DNA of 64,000 nucleotides from Fictibacillus macauensis ZFHKF-1 (GTDB taxonomy: Bacteria; Bacillota; Bacilli; Bacillales; Fictibacillaceae): contig NZ_AKKV01000019.1 in NCBI RefSeq assembly GCF_000269865.1, forward strand, positions 62,001-126,000, written 5' to 3'. Shown piece by piece: positions 1-10,263 of the stretch (position 1 is its first letter; each line of letters opens with the position of its first letter). Below the pieces are notes generated by a model. It was not told the DNA's origin. It did not search any database and saw nothing but the letters and a program-made list of their open reading frames with translations. The position numbers and the translations under genes were made by a program.

Positions 1-172
1 CGGAAGGTCCCGCAGCGTGAATGGCGAGCCCTGATCCTAAAAAGAAACCAGCACCAATAACGGAGCCAATGCCAATCAGTGAAAGTTGCCACCAGAAAAG
101 CTTCGGTGTTTGGCCTTTTGCTACTTTTTTGCTTTGTACATTTTTTACTTGTTCGGTGACAGACTTATGCAT
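1..172 (-). CDS. Amino acid permease, N-terminal fragment (continues off the window)
   Basis: Reading the minus strand from an ATG at 172 gives 57 codons that run off the left edge. The peptide starts MHKSVTEQ and goes on to a first membrane helix, LSLIGIGSVIGAGFFLGSG, then AIHAAGPS. The GxGSxIGxGxFxGSG pattern followed by AGPS is the TM1 signature of APC-superfamily amino acid permeases (YbxG/AnsP/RocE type), where the glycines form the substrate-binding unwound segment. A GAGGGG ribosome binding site lies 8 nt upstream of the ATG. The substrate cannot be told from this fragment. It is divergent from hpf. A plus-strand frame at 21-287 overlaps it but is the antisense shadow. Confidence 0.85.
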   Translation of the reverse strand, partial: MHKSVTEQVKNVQSKKVAKGQTPKLFWWQLSLIGIGSVIGAGFFLGSGLAIHAAGPS

Positions 173-436
173 ACAAACAACCCCTCATATCCAATTTGTA
201 GTAGCTTACACTATCTTAACCAGATTTTTAGTAAAAATAAGTGATGAGACTCTCTTTTTAAATAGTACATTTGCTGGTGATTTATAAAGAGAAGGTATAT
301 TTTATGCGTTTTCTATTTGTTGTAGTATAAGGGATTGTTGTCTAGCCTCGTGAGATTTTTCCTAGATAAAGGTAAAAGAAGTGCGGAAAAGCGAGAAATT
401 TGTCGACAATTTTATTTTTTTGTCACTTTTTTTTGT
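173..436. other. Intergenic region between divergent permease and hpf
   Basis: No coding frame with a ribosome binding site is visible. The stretch must hold the permease promoter, which I could not assign to a clear -35/-10 pair. A perfect 10-bp palindrome TTGTCGACAA is at 400-409, flanked by A/T-rich sequence. Its role is unknown. Confidence 0.4.
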
Positions 437-462
437 GTTTATGAAGGAATTGAGAAGGGTAT
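437..462 (+). promoter_or_regulatory. Sigma-B-type promoter of hpf
   Basis: GTTTAT at 437-442 and GGGTAT at 457-462 are separated by 14 nt. This fits the general-stress sigma-B consensus GTTTAA-N13/15-GGGTAT (4 of 4 core bases in the -35, 6 of 6 in the -10). The B. subtilis hpf (yvyD) gene is known to be sigma-B dependent, so the placement makes sense. Confidence 0.75.
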
Positions 463-500
463 GTAGAATATATACTCATCACGGAAGGAGGAGTTAAGAT

Positions 501-1064
501 ATGCAATACAACATTCGTGGAGAAAACATTGAGGTGACTCCTGCATTAAGGGAGTATGTAGAAAAGAAGGTAGCAAAACTTCAACGCTATTTTAACGAAA
601 CTCCAAACACTGACGCCCATGTCAATTTAAAGGTGTACAACAATGATCAATCAGTAGAGGTAACGATTCCGATGACAGGACTTCTGCTCCGTGCCGAAGA
701 AAGTCACACTGACATGTATGCTGCAATTGATTTAGTCATCGAAAAGCTAGAGCGTCAAATCCGTAAACATAAAACAAAAGTGAATCGCCGTGCAAAACAA
801 AATGGTGGCATTCATGAAATTATTGCAAACAGTGCTGATGCAACAGCAACAGCGGTTATTGAAGAAGAAGAAGATGAGGCATTCCAAATCGTTCGTGAAA
901 AACGCTTCGATTTGAAACCAATGGACACAGAAGAAGCTATTTTACAAATGGATTTATTAGGTCATAGTTTCTTTGTTTACAATCATGCTGAAACAGGCAC
1001 AACAAATGTCGTCTACAAACGAAAAGATGGAAGATATGGGCTGATTGGCCCTGAAAGAGAATAG
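501..1064 (+). CDS. hpf: Long-form ribosome hibernation promoting factor
   Basis: The 187-residue protein has the two-domain layout of long HPF: an N-terminal S30AE/YfiA-like ribosome-binding domain (about 1-100, starting MQYNIRGENIEVTPALREYVE) and a C-terminal dimerisation domain (about 125-187, with the FDLKPMDTEEAILQMDLLGH and FFVYNHAETG stretches typical of the family). In Firmicutes this form binds the 30S decoding region and joins two 70S ribosomes into inactive 100S dimers in stationary phase or stress. A strong GGAAGGAGGAG site precedes the ATG. It is a single-gene unit ending at a hairpin terminator. The sigma-B promoter upstream agrees with a stress role. It lies next to secA in B. 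subtilis; here the efe operon and two transport or enzyme genes lie between. Confidence 0.96.
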   Translation: MQYNIRGENIEVTPALREYVEKKVAKLQRYFNETPNTDAHVNLKVYNNDQSVEVTIPMTGLLLRAEESHTDMYAAIDLVIEKLERQIRKHKTKVNRRAKQNGGIHEIIANSADATATAVIEEEEDEAFQIVREKRFDLKPMDTEEAILQMDLLGHSFFVYNHAETGTTNVVYKRKDGRYGLIGPERE

Positions 1065-1071
1065 AACAAAG

Positions 1072-1110
1072 AAAAACGCGGTCTGCAGAAATGCGGACCG
1101 CGTTTTTCTT
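1072..1110. terminator. Bidirectional terminator between hpf and efeB
   Basis: The arms 1072-1086 and 1093-1107 (AAAAACGCGGTC... / ...GGACCGCGTTTTT) pair over 15 bp with one G-T, loop of 6. T-rich flanks on both strands suit hpf and the convergent efe operon. Confidence 0.85.
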
Positions 1111-1117
1111 TACATAG

Positions 1118-1158
1118 TAAACGGCCTTAGCTCCTGGATGGTGAGCTAAGGCCGTTTA
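1118..1158 (-). terminator. Perfect 16-bp hairpin just after efeB
   Basis: TAAACGGCCTTAGCTC at 1118-1133 is perfectly complementary to 1143-1158 with a 9-nt loop. It lies 4 nt past the efeB stop. It has no T tract of its own, so it may act as an mRNA 3' stabilising structure, with termination at the next hairpin (1072-1110). Confidence 0.6.
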
Positions 1159-1162
1159 TTGT

Positions 1163-2428
<1,266 letters not shown>

Positions 2429-2437
2429 TCACCTGGC

Positions 2438-3589
2438 TTATTGAAAGATTTCAGCGGTTTGAGACATGGATTCTGAAAGAGTTTTCAGCTGATTACTCAA
2501 TTCGCGTACTTCTTCTTTAGATAGTTTTTTATAGTCTTTAAACGCACCTTGCTTTTTATATTTAGCAAGTAGTTCTGTCATCTTATTAAACTCGGTATCA
2601 AGCTGTTTGGCAAGGTCTTTGTTTTTCGTTGTAAGAACAGGAAGCACAGCGTGATAGACGGCTTGTGAACCTTCAACGTTAGATGTGAGATCAACAAGGT
2701 CAATACGAGAATAGCGTTCTTCTTCACCCGTTACTTTCGTTAACGCGGCTTCATTTAAAAGTTCTTGTGAACCAGCGACAATCGTAGCAGGATCAAGCTT
2801 TACCTTTTTAATTTTCGCGTGTAAGTCTTTAACGTCTTGATCAAGTTGATTGGCAATAGGTGTCATACCTTTAAGTGTATGCTCTTTCCATAGCGCTTTT
2901 TCGATGCGATGGAATCCTGTCCATTTTCCTTCGACGTCATTTTCACGTGCATCAATCTTTGGATCTAAGTCACCAAGACTTTCGGCAATAGGTTCAATGC
3001 GCTCATAAAAGACACGTGCTTTTCCGTAGGCTTCTTTTGCTTGGTCCATGTTTGCTGAACGCACGGCATCCGTAAAAGTTTTCGTAGCACCTATAAAAGC
3101 GTTCACTTGTTCGTTTACATATTCTTTATAATTTTTTACGGCTTCTTTTAGTTCAGTAGATGTTTGATGCGCATTTTCTTTTGCATTTTTTAAATTGTCC
3201 AATGAACGGCTTAAGCTCGCACTTAAGTCTTGTACTTTACTCCAAGCAATGCTGTCTTTCGTTGTTTCACTGTAGAGAGGCAATAAGTATTTTTCCGTAT
3301 CTGTATAAAGAAGTGGGTATTTTTCACGAATGTTATTTTCATAAGAAAGCCATTGTTTGTTTAATTTCTTACCATCTTCGCTCGTTAGTTTAGCATCTTT
3401 CTTTTCAAGGTTGCTTTGCAGCTGTTTTAGCGTTTTTTGTAATTCATTCACTTGCGCTTTCATTGAATTTGAACTAGAAGAACTATGTGTTACTTCTTTC
3501 TTTTCTTCTTTACCGCAAGCAGATAATAATGGAACAGAAACGATAGATAGTGATACGAGTGCATACGTAAGTGGTTTTTTAAAGTTCAT
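2438..3589 (-). CDS. efeO: EfeO/EfeM imelysin-family iron-binding lipoprotein
   Basis: The 383-residue protein has a lipoprotein signal ending LLSAC with the lipidated Cys at residue 25, then a Ser-rich linker and a helical domain. The imelysin (peptidase M75-like) signature HxxE appears as GFHRIEKALW in the middle of the chain, which is the proposed metal site. The product should sit on the outer face of the membrane and hand iron to EfeU. It lacks the N-terminal cupredoxin domain of the E. coli protein, as usual for the short Gram-positive EfeM form. It starts 3 nt after the efeU stop and is followed by efeB, so the order U-O-B is the standard operon. Confidence 0.94.
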   Translation of the reverse strand: MNFKKPLTYALVSLSIVSVPLLSACGKEEKKEVTHSSSSSNSMKAQVNELQKTLKQLQSNLEKKDAKLTSEDGKKLNKQWLSYENNIREKYPLLYTDTEKYLLPLYSETTKDSIAWSKVQDLSASLSRSLDNLKNAKENAHQTSTELKEAVKNYKEYVNEQVNAFIGATKTFTDAVRSANMDQAKEAYGKARVFYERIEPIAESLGDLDPKIDARENDVEGKWTGFHRIEKALWKEHTLKGMTPIANQLDQDVKDLHAKIKKVKLDPATIVAGSQELLNEAALTKVTGEEERYSRIDLVDLTSNVEGSQAVYHAVLPVLTTKNKDLAKQLDTEFNKMTELLAKYKKQGAFKDYKKLSKEEVRELSNQLKTLSESMSQTAEIFQ

Positions 3590-3592
3590 AAG

Positions 3593-5074
3593 TTAACTTG
3601 CCTCCTGTTGACGATGTGCTTTAAGTTTTATTTTCTTTTTCTTTAGCTGTCCAATCATCACAATGGAAACAGCAATAAGTACGATGATGACTTGTGGGAA
3701 GAAACTATACCACGATGGATACACACCAAGTGCATCAATCGATGGAATGAGTTCATCCGTTACGGAAGGGACAAGGCCTGAAAGTTGAAGACTATGAATG
3801 CCGGACCCCATGAATTTCAAGCACATATAAAATACGATGGCACTTGAAATAATAAAAAATGGTTTTAGTGGTAAGCGAACGCTTAGTTTTAACATAATAA
3901 AGCCTAAAACAATAAGTAAGCCAAAGCCAATTAAAATTCCAGTAACGAGTGACGAAGTGCTCATTTGATTAGCCATCCCGATCAAGAAAATGACCGTTTC
4001 AATACCTTCACGTAAGACAGCAAGAAACGCAATCAAGCCGAGCGAAAAGAGCTTGCCACTCGTGAGGGCTTTTTTCGTTTTGTTAGCAACAAAGGCATTC
4101 CACCGAGAGACGTTAGAATTGCGGTGTAGCCAGTAGCTTACATATAATAACATGAGACTTGCGATGACGCCTGACCAACCGTTAATTAAAAAGTTATTTT
4201 GACCAAAGGCACTGGCGCTTAATGCAAAGCTTACGAGAAAGCCTGCCCCTAAACTTGCAAGGATACCGATGGTTGTTCCCGTCCATACCCAACGTCCACC
4301 AGAAGGCGCGCCATCGCGTTTCGTAAAGGTTAACAATGCACCGATAATCAACAACGCCTCCAGTCCTTCGCGAAGTGGAATTAGCGCTGCATCCCAAATA
4401 CCGTATGTACTGTTGGCGAGTGGTTTTAAATCATTTTCCATATTGGTTAATAGGGTGAGTGATGCTTCTTTTTTGTCTGGCGTAGCAATAGAAGCTGTTA
4501 GCATAACAAGTCGCTTTTCAGAGTTGTTATACACCGTTTGCGACTTTCCAACAACATTTCCTTCAACACTTAACCATAAGCTATTTAATTCTTCGGCTTG
4601 TGCTTTTGCTTTTGCGAAGTCATTCTCATTTAAAGATTGTTTCGTAGCTGCTAGCTTTCCTAGGTAATCCGTAATGCTCATATGCTTTGAGGAAGAGGCT
4701 GCGGGATTGCTTTGGAGCGCGCCCTCCTCGTATTGCGTAAGTAAAATGTTTAAGTTTTGTAACGCTTCCTCTGCGCCTTTTTGATCTTTATTTAATAAGG
4801 AGAGAGAAACGGCAGCCATTTTCGATTTTATTTTACTATAGCCGGCCAAGTTCTCTTTGCGAACCTGAGCTTCAAGCGCTGTCCACGCTTGCTTAACGTT
4901 ACGAAAAGCACTTTCTGCTTTAGGGAAGTTCTGTGCTTTGGTGGCAGCAATCGTTTCGGTAATCTTTTTTTCTAACGTTTTCACTTGTGCTGTATTGTCA
5001 GCGGCAAAGCTGATCGGCGCACTGGCCATTAGTAGGATTAACACAGCAACAACAACACTTAGTAGCTTTTTCAT
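3593..5074 (-). CDS. efeU: EfeU, FTR1-family ferric iron permease
   Basis: The 493-residue protein has a signal peptide (1-24), a helical extracytoplasmic domain (about 25-225) and a C-terminal FTR1 permease with about seven membrane helices. The two REGxE iron-translocation motifs are present: REGLE at 235-239 and REGIE at 355-359. In this family Fe(III), made by the partner peroxidase EfeB, passes through the permease. The length is close to B. subtilis YwbL, which also has the extra N-terminal domain. It is first in the operon, directly downstream of a Fur-controlled promoter. The C terminus is strongly basic (KKKKIKLKAH), as expected for an inside tail. Confidence 0.95.
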   Translation of the reverse strand: MKKLLSVVVAVLILLMASAPISFAADNTAQVKTLEKKITETIAATKAQNFPKAESAFRNVKQAWTALEAQVRKENLAGYSKIKSKMAAVSLSLLNKDQKGAEEALQNLNILLTQYEEGALQSNPAASSSKHMSITDYLGKLAATKQSLNENDFAKAKAQAEELNSLWLSVEGNVVGKSQTVYNNSEKRLVMLTASIATPDKKEASLTLLTNMENDLKPLANSTYGIWDAALIPLREGLEALLIIGALLTFTKRDGAPSGGRWVWTGTTIGILASLGAGFLVSFALSASAFGQNNFLINGWSGVIASLMLLYVSYWLHRNSNVSRWNAFVANKTKKALTSGKLFSLGLIAFLAVLREGIETVIFLIGMANQMSTSSLVTGILIGFGLLIVLGFIMLKLSVRLPLKPFFIISSAIVFYMCLKFMGSGIHSLQLSGLVPSVTDELIPSIDALGVYPSWYSFFPQVIIVLIAVSIVMIGQLKKKKIKLKAHRQQEAS

Positions 5075-5094
5075 TCATCATCACCCTAGTTAAT

Positions 5095-5144
5095 TGATAA
5101 TAATTATCATTATTAATTATCTTTATATATGCACCATTTGTCAA
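5095..5144 (-). promoter_or_regulatory. Fur box and sigma-A promoter of efeUOB
   Basis: On the minus strand TTGACA (5144-5139), a 17-nt spacer and GATAAT (5121-5116) make a near-consensus sigma-A promoter. Just downstream, at 5095-5109, TGATAATAATTATCA matches the Bacillus 7-1-7 Fur box (TGATAATnATTATCA) at every defined base. It covers the expected transcription start, so Fe-bound Fur should block the operon when iron is plentiful. Confidence 0.93.
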
Positions 5145-5249
5145 TAACCGTTTTTTGGTGATAAATGAAAGGAAATTACGAAGAGAAACAGGAATTAGTA
5201 GCAGATAACAAGAACACTAGTACTAGCACATGAAAAGTTGGAGGTTTAA

Positions 5250-6074
5250 ATGGAAAATCAATGGAGTAAGGTAAGACAGCTACAAGACACATGCGAGGCA
5301 GCCGATTCTATTGTACTCAAGCTTAATTGGGACATGTTACGGGAACCACATCGATATAATCAGGACTTCTTTTATGAAGAAGAAGATGAACTTGTCGGTT
5401 TCGTTGGCTTATATGAATTTGGGAATAAAGTAGAGCTTTGCGGGATGGTCCATCCAGAGTGGCGGCGTAAAGGGATTTTTACGAGGTTAATGCAAAAAGC
5501 ATTAGTAGAGGTAGAAAAGAAACAGTATAAAACGGTGCTGTTCAATGCCCCGGCATCTTCGTCTTCTGGTAAAGCGCTGTTAGCATCCATGCCATGTACG
5601 TACGAAATGACAGAATATCAAATGCGCTGTCTTCCTTCGAGTAATCTAAAGACGCTGCCCACAAATGAACAAATCTCATTAAGAGTCGCGAATGATCAAG
5701 ATCGACCTTTTGAAATAACGCTTGATGTGACGTGCTTCGGCTACAGTGAGGAAGAGGCGCAACAGATGAATCAGCGCATTCATAAGGAGGTACACCAAAG
5801 CTTTTGGATTATTGAAAATCAGAACTGTCCTGTCGGAAAGGTGCGCCTCTCGAAAGCAGAAGGCGACCTTTGGATTTATGGCTTAGCGGTGGCGCCTGAC
5901 AAACAAGGAAAAGGCATTGGACGGGCGACCCTTAGTGCATTAATTAACATGCACTCTAAAGAGCCATTGTTTCTTGATGTCGAGGCAAGCAATCGTCACG
6001 CTTTGAAATTATATGAAGCATGTGGTTTTGAAACATTTCAGGCACAAGATTACTATCGATGGAATGGAAAATGA
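5250..6074 (+). CDS. Two-domain GNAT acetyltransferase
   Basis: The 274-residue protein contains two GNAT folds in tandem. The first (about 1-130) has the acetyl-CoA loop VHPEWRRKGIFTRLM. The second (about 145-270) has VAPDKQGKGIGRATL, again the Q/RxxGxG/A pyrophosphate-binding pattern, and the C-terminal NRHALKLYEACGFE motif. In such duplications one domain is often catalytic and the other structural; the first has RRKGIF in place of a full RxxGxG, so the second is the better catalytic candidate. The substrate is unknown. A GGAGG site sits 8 nt before the ATG. It is read away from efeU and seems to be a single gene. Confidence 0.85.
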   Translation: MENQWSKVRQLQDTCEAADSIVLKLNWDMLREPHRYNQDFFYEEEDELVGFVGLYEFGNKVELCGMVHPEWRRKGIFTRLMQKALVEVEKKQYKTVLFNAPASSSSGKALLASMPCTYEMTEYQMRCLPSSNLKTLPTNEQISLRVANDQDRPFEITLDVTCFGYSEEEAQQMNQRIHKEVHQSFWIIENQNCPVGKVRLSKAEGDLWIYGLAVAPDKQGKGIGRATLSALINMHSKEPLFLDVEASNRHALKLYEACGFETFQAQDYYRWNGK

Positions 6075-6105
6075 GAAATACATACTCCTTATTCATGCAA
6101 AGGCA

Positions 6106-6134
6106 TTGAGTTTTTAGTGCAGGATGCCTATAAT
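6106..6134 (+). promoter_or_regulatory. Sigma-A promoter of the symporter gene
   Basis: TTGAGT at 6106-6111, a 17-nt spacer and TATAAT at 6129-6134. The hexamers AGGCAT (6101-6106) and ATGCCT (6124-6129) form an inverted repeat that brackets the spacer and could be an operator. Confidence 0.75.
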
Positions 6135-6164
6135 CGACATGAACATAACAAAGGGGACATTTAA

Positions 6165-7418
6165 ATGAGGAAAATTTTAAAGACATACCGATTTCCAATT
6201 CTTTTATTACTCGCCATCGTAATAGGAAGTATTATCGGTTTTTCATTTGGAAAAAAGGCGTTAGTGTTAAAGCCGTTTGGTGACGTATTTCTAAACGCGA
6301 TGTTTATGATTGTCGTACCGCTCGTCTTTTTTTCAATCTCATCCGCAATTGCATCGATGGGTGGCGCAAAACGCTTCGGTAAAGTAATGGGATCGATGTT
6401 GTCGGTCTTTCTATTCACCGGAGTCATTGCTTCTGTCGTTACCATCGCAGCGGCAAAGCTTTATTCACCGTCAGAAGGGGTTAGCATTCATCTTACAAAA
6501 CCGGCGGATGGTGGCGAAAAAACGTCAATTGGCGATCAAATTGTACACACGTTAACGGTTTCTGATTTTTCCGAGTTATTTTCACGTAACAACATGTTAG
6601 CTCTTATCTTATTTTCTGTGTTGCTCGGACTAGCCGTTTCAATGATCGGTGAAAAAGGAAAGCCATTTGCTGCCTTTTTGAAGTCAGGAAGTGAAGTGAC
6701 CTTAAAGATGGTTACACTCGTTATGTATTATGCACCGATCGGTTTAGGTGCCTACTTTGCCGCCTTAATTGCACAATACGGACCGCAATTACTGGGCTCC
6801 TATGTACGCGCAGTGCTATTTTATTATCCGCTCGCCATTGTTTATTTCTTTGGCTTTTTTACACTTTACGCTTTTTTAGCGAGTGGAAAAATAGGCATTC
6901 GCCAATTTTGGGGTAACATGTTATCGCCGTCATTAACCGCGTTAGGAACGTGTAGTTCAGCGGCAGCGATTCCTGTCAATTTAGAAGCGTCTAAACGGAT
7001 GGGTGTACCTGATGATATTCGCGAAACATCGATTCCGCTTGGCGCGACCTTGCATAAAGACGGTTCCGTTATGGGCGGCGTCTTAAAAATCACCTTTTTA
7101 TTCGGGGTGTTCGGCCACTCATTTTCAGGAATCGGAACGTATTTACTCGTCATCGTCGTTTCCTTGCTTGTTGGTATGGTGATGGGTGCCATTCCCCAAG
7201 GTGGCATGATTGGAGAGATGCTGATTCTTTCGCTATTTGGTTTTCCAGTAGAAGCGCTACCTATTGCAGCCGCTATTAGTACGATTATTGATCCACCAGC
7301 CACGCTCATTAATGCAACCGGAGATAATGTGGCGAGTATGCTAACAGCTCGGCTCGTAGAAGGAAAAGACAAAATGATTGAATCGGTTACAAAGCTCCGA
7401 ACACAAAAAGGCGCTTAA
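6165..7418 (+). CDS. Dicarboxylate/amino acid:cation symporter (DAACS family)
   Basis: The 417-residue membrane protein has the DAACS (SLC1-like) layout of eight helices with two re-entrant hairpins. The Ser-rich first hairpin appears as ALGTCSSAAAIPVNLEA, and the second hairpin region as IDPPATLINATGDNVASM, with the NxxGD pattern found in the TM7/TM8 region of the family. Members carry glutamate, aspartate or C4-dicarboxylates with H+ or Na+; the exact substrate cannot be read here. An AAAGGGGA site lies upstream of the ATG. It has its own promoter and no clear hairpin terminator before the secA promoter region. Confidence 0.9.
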   Translation: MRKILKTYRFPILLLLAIVIGSIIGFSFGKKALVLKPFGDVFLNAMFMIVVPLVFFSISSAIASMGGAKRFGKVMGSMLSVFLFTGVIASVVTIAAAKLYSPSEGVSIHLTKPADGGEKTSIGDQIVHTLTVSDFSELFSRNNMLALILFSVLLGLAVSMIGEKGKPFAAFLKSGSEVTLKMVTLVMYYAPIGLGAYFAALIAQYGPQLLGSYVRAVLFYYPLAIVYFFGFFTLYAFLASGKIGIRQFWGNMLSPSLTALGTCSSAAAIPVNLEASKRMGVPDDIRETSIPLGATLHKDGSVMGGVLKITFLFGVFGHSFSGIGTYLLVIVVSLLVGMVMGAIPQGGMIGEMLILSLFGFPVEALPIAAAISTIIDPPATLINATGDNVASMLTARLVEGKDKMIESVTKLRTQKGA

Positions 7419-7489
7419 AGACCTAAACGTAAAAAGACATATTATTTTGTAAATTCTTTTACATTTCAAGATTACTAAGGGGTATTCGG

Positions 7490-7495
7490 TATACT
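7490..7495 (+). promoter_or_regulatory. Candidate -10 element for secA
   Basis: TATACT at 7490-7495 is the best -10 upstream of secA. The -35 at the right distance (TCAAGA) is poor. It would give a start near 7502, about 20 nt before the leader ORF described next. Confidence 0.45.
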
Positions 7496-7520
7496 GTGGG
7501 TAGATGGTTTGTGAAAGATC

Positions 7521-7637
7521 GTGATAAAAAAGACATTGACAGCATTAGCAGTTTCGGCTTTCTTGTTCTCAAATTCACAAACTGATAAAATAGGTAATAG
7601 CACTTATTTCCTGAACAGAGGAGCGTTTTATACATGA
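7521..7637 (+). CDS. Putative signal-peptide-like leader ORF coupled to secA
   Basis: A 38-codon frame opens at GTG 7521 and ends at TGA 7635-7637, overlapping the secA ATG (7634-7636) as ATGA. The peptide begins (M)[17 protein letters not shown]: two lysines, a 12-residue hydrophobic core and a polar stretch, which is the shape of an export signal. The rest is [12 protein letters not shown], then LNRGAFYT; the codons for NRGA lie over the secA ribosome binding site (GAGGAGCG). The weak points are a poor ribosome binding site (only GTGA 7-10 nt upstream) and a GTG start. A stop at 7512 prevents an earlier start. A 9-bp inverted repeat (GTTTGTGAA 7507-7515, TTCACAAAC 7574-7582) brackets its start. 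It could be a secretion-sensing or coupling peptide, in the way SecM precedes secA in E. coli, or a chance frame. Confidence 0.45.
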   Translation: MIKKTLTALAVSAFLFSNSQTDKIGNSTYFLNRGAFYT

Positions 7638-10150
7638 AAGGATTGCTTAAGAAAATATTTCCAAGTACAAATGAACGAAACCTGAATAGATATCAGAAGA
7701 TTGCCGTTCAGGTCGAGGAGTTAGGTGGTCCTTTAAAAGGATTATCTGATGAACAACTTCAGCAAAAATCCGTAGAATTCAAAGAGCGAATTGCCAATGG
7801 TGAAACGTTAGACGCGTTATTACCAGAAGCATTTGCCGTTGTAAGAGAAGCGGCCGATCGTGTGCTCGGAATGCGTCCGTATCCTGTCCAAATTATGGGG
7901 GGAGCAGCTCTTCATGAAGGAAACATCGCAGAAATGAAAACAGGGGAAGGGAAAACCCTCGTTGCAACAATGCCTGTATACTTAAATGCGCTAGAAGGCA
8001 AAGGCGTTCATGTTGTAACGGTCAATGAATATCTTTCAGGACGTGACTCTGAAATTATGAAGCCTCTTTATAATTTCTTAGGACTAACGGTCGGATTGAA
8101 TGTATCTGATTTATCTCGTGAAGAAAAGCAAGAAGCGTATGCATGTGATATTACGTACGGTACGAATAACGAATACGGCTTTGACTATCTTCGTGATAAT
8201 ATGGTCGTTTATAAAGAAGAAATGGTACAGCGTCCGTTAAACTTTGCCGTTGTCGATGAAGTCGATTCCATTTTAGTCGATGAAGCGCGTACACCGCTCA
8301 TTATTTCCGGTGCCGCTCAAAAATCAACGGAAATGTACATGCTAGCGAATATGTTTGTACGTACGCTCAAAAAAGAAGAAGATTATACCGTTGATGTGAA
8401 AACGAAAAATGTTCAACTGACAGAAGACGGAATTACGAAAGCGGAAGCCTATTTTAACATTGAGAACTTGTACGATTATTCCAACGTTTCATTGAATCAC
8501 CATGTGAATCAAGCGTTAAAAGCGAATATTATTATGGTTCGAGACGTTGATTATGTTGTTCAAGATGGAGAAGTGGTTATTGTCGATCCATTTACGGGTC
8601 GTCTAATGGCAGGTCGTCGTTACAGCGAAGGTCTTCACCAAGCGATAGAAGCGAAGGAAGGTCTTGAAATTCAACGTGAAAGTATGACGCTAGCAACGAT
8701 TACGTTCCAGAACTACTTCCGTATGTACAATAAGCTATCAGGTATGACAGGGACAGCAAAGACGGAAGAAGAAGAGTTTCGTAACATTTACAACATGGAT
8801 GTTGTGGCGATTCCAACGAACCGTCCAATTGCTCGTCAAGATAATTCCGACCTTGTATACAAATCCATGGCCGGTAAATTCCGGGCCATCGTTAAAGAGA
8901 TTCAAGAGCGCCACGCTACAGGTCAACCAATTCTAGTCGGTACGGTAGCGGTTGAAACGTCTGAGCTTATTTCGCAAATGCTTCGTAAAAAAGGCATTCC
9001 ACACAATGTCCTTAACGCGAAAAACCATGAGCGCGAAGCAGAAATTATTGAAAATGCGGGACAATCAGGCATGGTTACAATTGCAACGAACATGGCAGGT
9101 CGCGGAACGGATATTAAACTTGGCGAAGGTGTACGTGAAAGTGGTGGTTTACACATTTTAGGTACGGAGCGTCATGAATCTCGCCGTATTGATAACCAGC
9201 TTCGTGGTCGTGCAGGTCGTCAAGGAGATCCAGGGTCTTCACAATTTTATATCTCAATGGAAGACGAATTGATGCGTCGCTTCGGTTCTGACAACATGAT
9301 GAATATGATGGAACGCCTTGGCATGGACGAGGATACGCCAATTGAAAGTAAACTTGTATCCAAAGCTGTAGAATCTGCTCAAAAACGTGTTGAAGGCTCG
9401 AACTTTGATGCGCGTAAACAACTTCTTCAATATGATGATGTGATGCGTCAACAACGTGAGATTATTTACAAGCAACGTCAAGAAGTGCTTGATGCAGATA
9501 AGCTAGAGTCTGTCGTAGCGCAAATGATGGATGCTGTTATTGAGCGCATTGTTAAAGCTCATACGCTTGATGAAATTGTTCAAGAAGAATGGGATCTTGC
9601 TGAAATCGTTAATTACGCTGGAGCAGTTTTCTTAGCAGAGGAAGACGAAGTAACGGTTGACGAGCTAAAAGGCCTTGATCAAGAAGAGATTATCGAGCTA
9701 CTGAAAGAACGTTCACAAAAAGCGTATGCGAAAAAACAAGAAATGATTGATCCAGAGCATATGAAAGAATTTGAAAAAGCGGTTATTCTCCGTGCGGTTG
9801 ATTCGAAGTGGATGGATCATATCGATCAGATGGAACAGCTTCGTGAAGGAATTCATTTACGTGCTTACGGTCAAAATGATCCGCTTCGTGAGTATCAATT
9901 TGAAGGCTTTGAAATGTTTGAAGCGATGATCGCTGCGATTGAAGAGGAAGTTACAACCTACATCATGAAGGCGCAAGTTGAAGAGAACATGCAACGCGAG
10001 CAAGTGGCGGAAGGAAAAGCCGTTGTGCCTAGTGACAAACAAGAGAGCAAGCGTAAGCCGGCGAAAAAGAAACAAGACATTGGCAGAAATGCACTTTGTC
10101 CGTGTGGTAGTGGAAAAAAATATAAACAATGTCACGGAGCCGAGCAATAA
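7634..10150 (+). CDS. secA: SecA, preprotein translocase ATPase
   Basis: The 838-residue motor drives proteins through SecYEG. NBD1 has Walker A TGEGKT at 103-108 and the DEAD-type Walker B VDEVD at 207-211; the cross-linking domain splits NBD1, and NBD2 follows with [17 protein letters not shown]-type helicase motif VI. The helical scaffold and wing domains come after. The C terminus has the zinc-binding SecB/ribosome-contact motif with Cys822, Cys824, Cys833 and His834. Length is close to B. subtilis SecA (841). The start is supported by GAGGAGCG 9 nt upstream; that site lies inside the overlapping leader frame. prfB follows 113 nt later, as in many bacteria. Confidence 0.98.
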   Translation: MKGLLKKIFPSTNERNLNRYQKIAVQVEELGGPLKGLSDEQLQQKSVEFKERIANGETLDALLPEAFAVVREAADRVLGMRPYPVQIMGGAALHEGNIAEMKTGEGKTLVATMPVYLNALEGKGVHVVTVNEYLSGRDSEIMKPLYNFLGLTVGLNVSDLSREEKQEAYACDITYGTNNEYGFDYLRDNMVVYKEEMVQRPLNFAVVDEVDSILVDEARTPLIISGAAQKSTEMYMLANMFVRTLKKEEDYTVDVKTKNVQLTEDGITKAEAYFNIENLYDYSNVSLNHHVNQALKANIIMVRDVDYVVQDGEVVIVDPFTGRLMAGRRYSEGLHQAIEAKEGLEIQRESMTLATITFQNYFRMYNKLSGMTGTAKTEEEEFRNIYNMDVVAIPTNRPIARQDNSDLVYKSMAGKFRAIVKEIQERHATGQPILVGTVAVETSELISQMLRKKGIPHNVLNAKNHEREAEIIENAGQSGMVTIATNMAGRGTDIKLGEGVRESGGLHILGTERHESRRIDNQLRGRAGRQGDPGSSQFYISMEDELMRRFGSDNMMNMMERLGMDEDTPIESKLVSKAVESAQKRVEGSNFDARKQLLQYDDVMRQQREIIYKQRQEVLDADKLESVVAQMMDAVIERIVKAHTLDEIVQEEWDLAEIVNYAGAVFLAEEDEVTVDELKGLDQEEIIELLKERSQKAYAKKQEMIDPEHMKEFEKAVILRAVDSKWMDHIDQMEQLREGIHLRAYGQNDPLREYQFEGFEMFEAMIAAIEEEVTTYIMKAQVEENMQREQVAEGKAVVPSDKQESKRKPAKKKQDIGRNALCPCGSGKKYKQCHGAEQ

Positions 10151-10263
10151 GTCGCTTCAAGTGATATACTATAATGCAAAGAGGTAAGAGAGTCTGTTTA
10201 GTGTGGGCTCTCTTTGCCTATGTTTACTGATAAAGAAAGTAAAGACTAATGAGGTGGCCTTGA

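Noticed and set aside
21-287. Plus-strand 88-residue open frame
   Set aside because: It is the antisense of the amino acid permease start on the minus strand and has no ribosome binding site.
7590-7634. SecM/RAPP-type arrest motif in the secA leader ORF
   Set aside because: The C terminus reads NRGAFYT; none of the arrest motifs I know is present, so stalling is not claimed.
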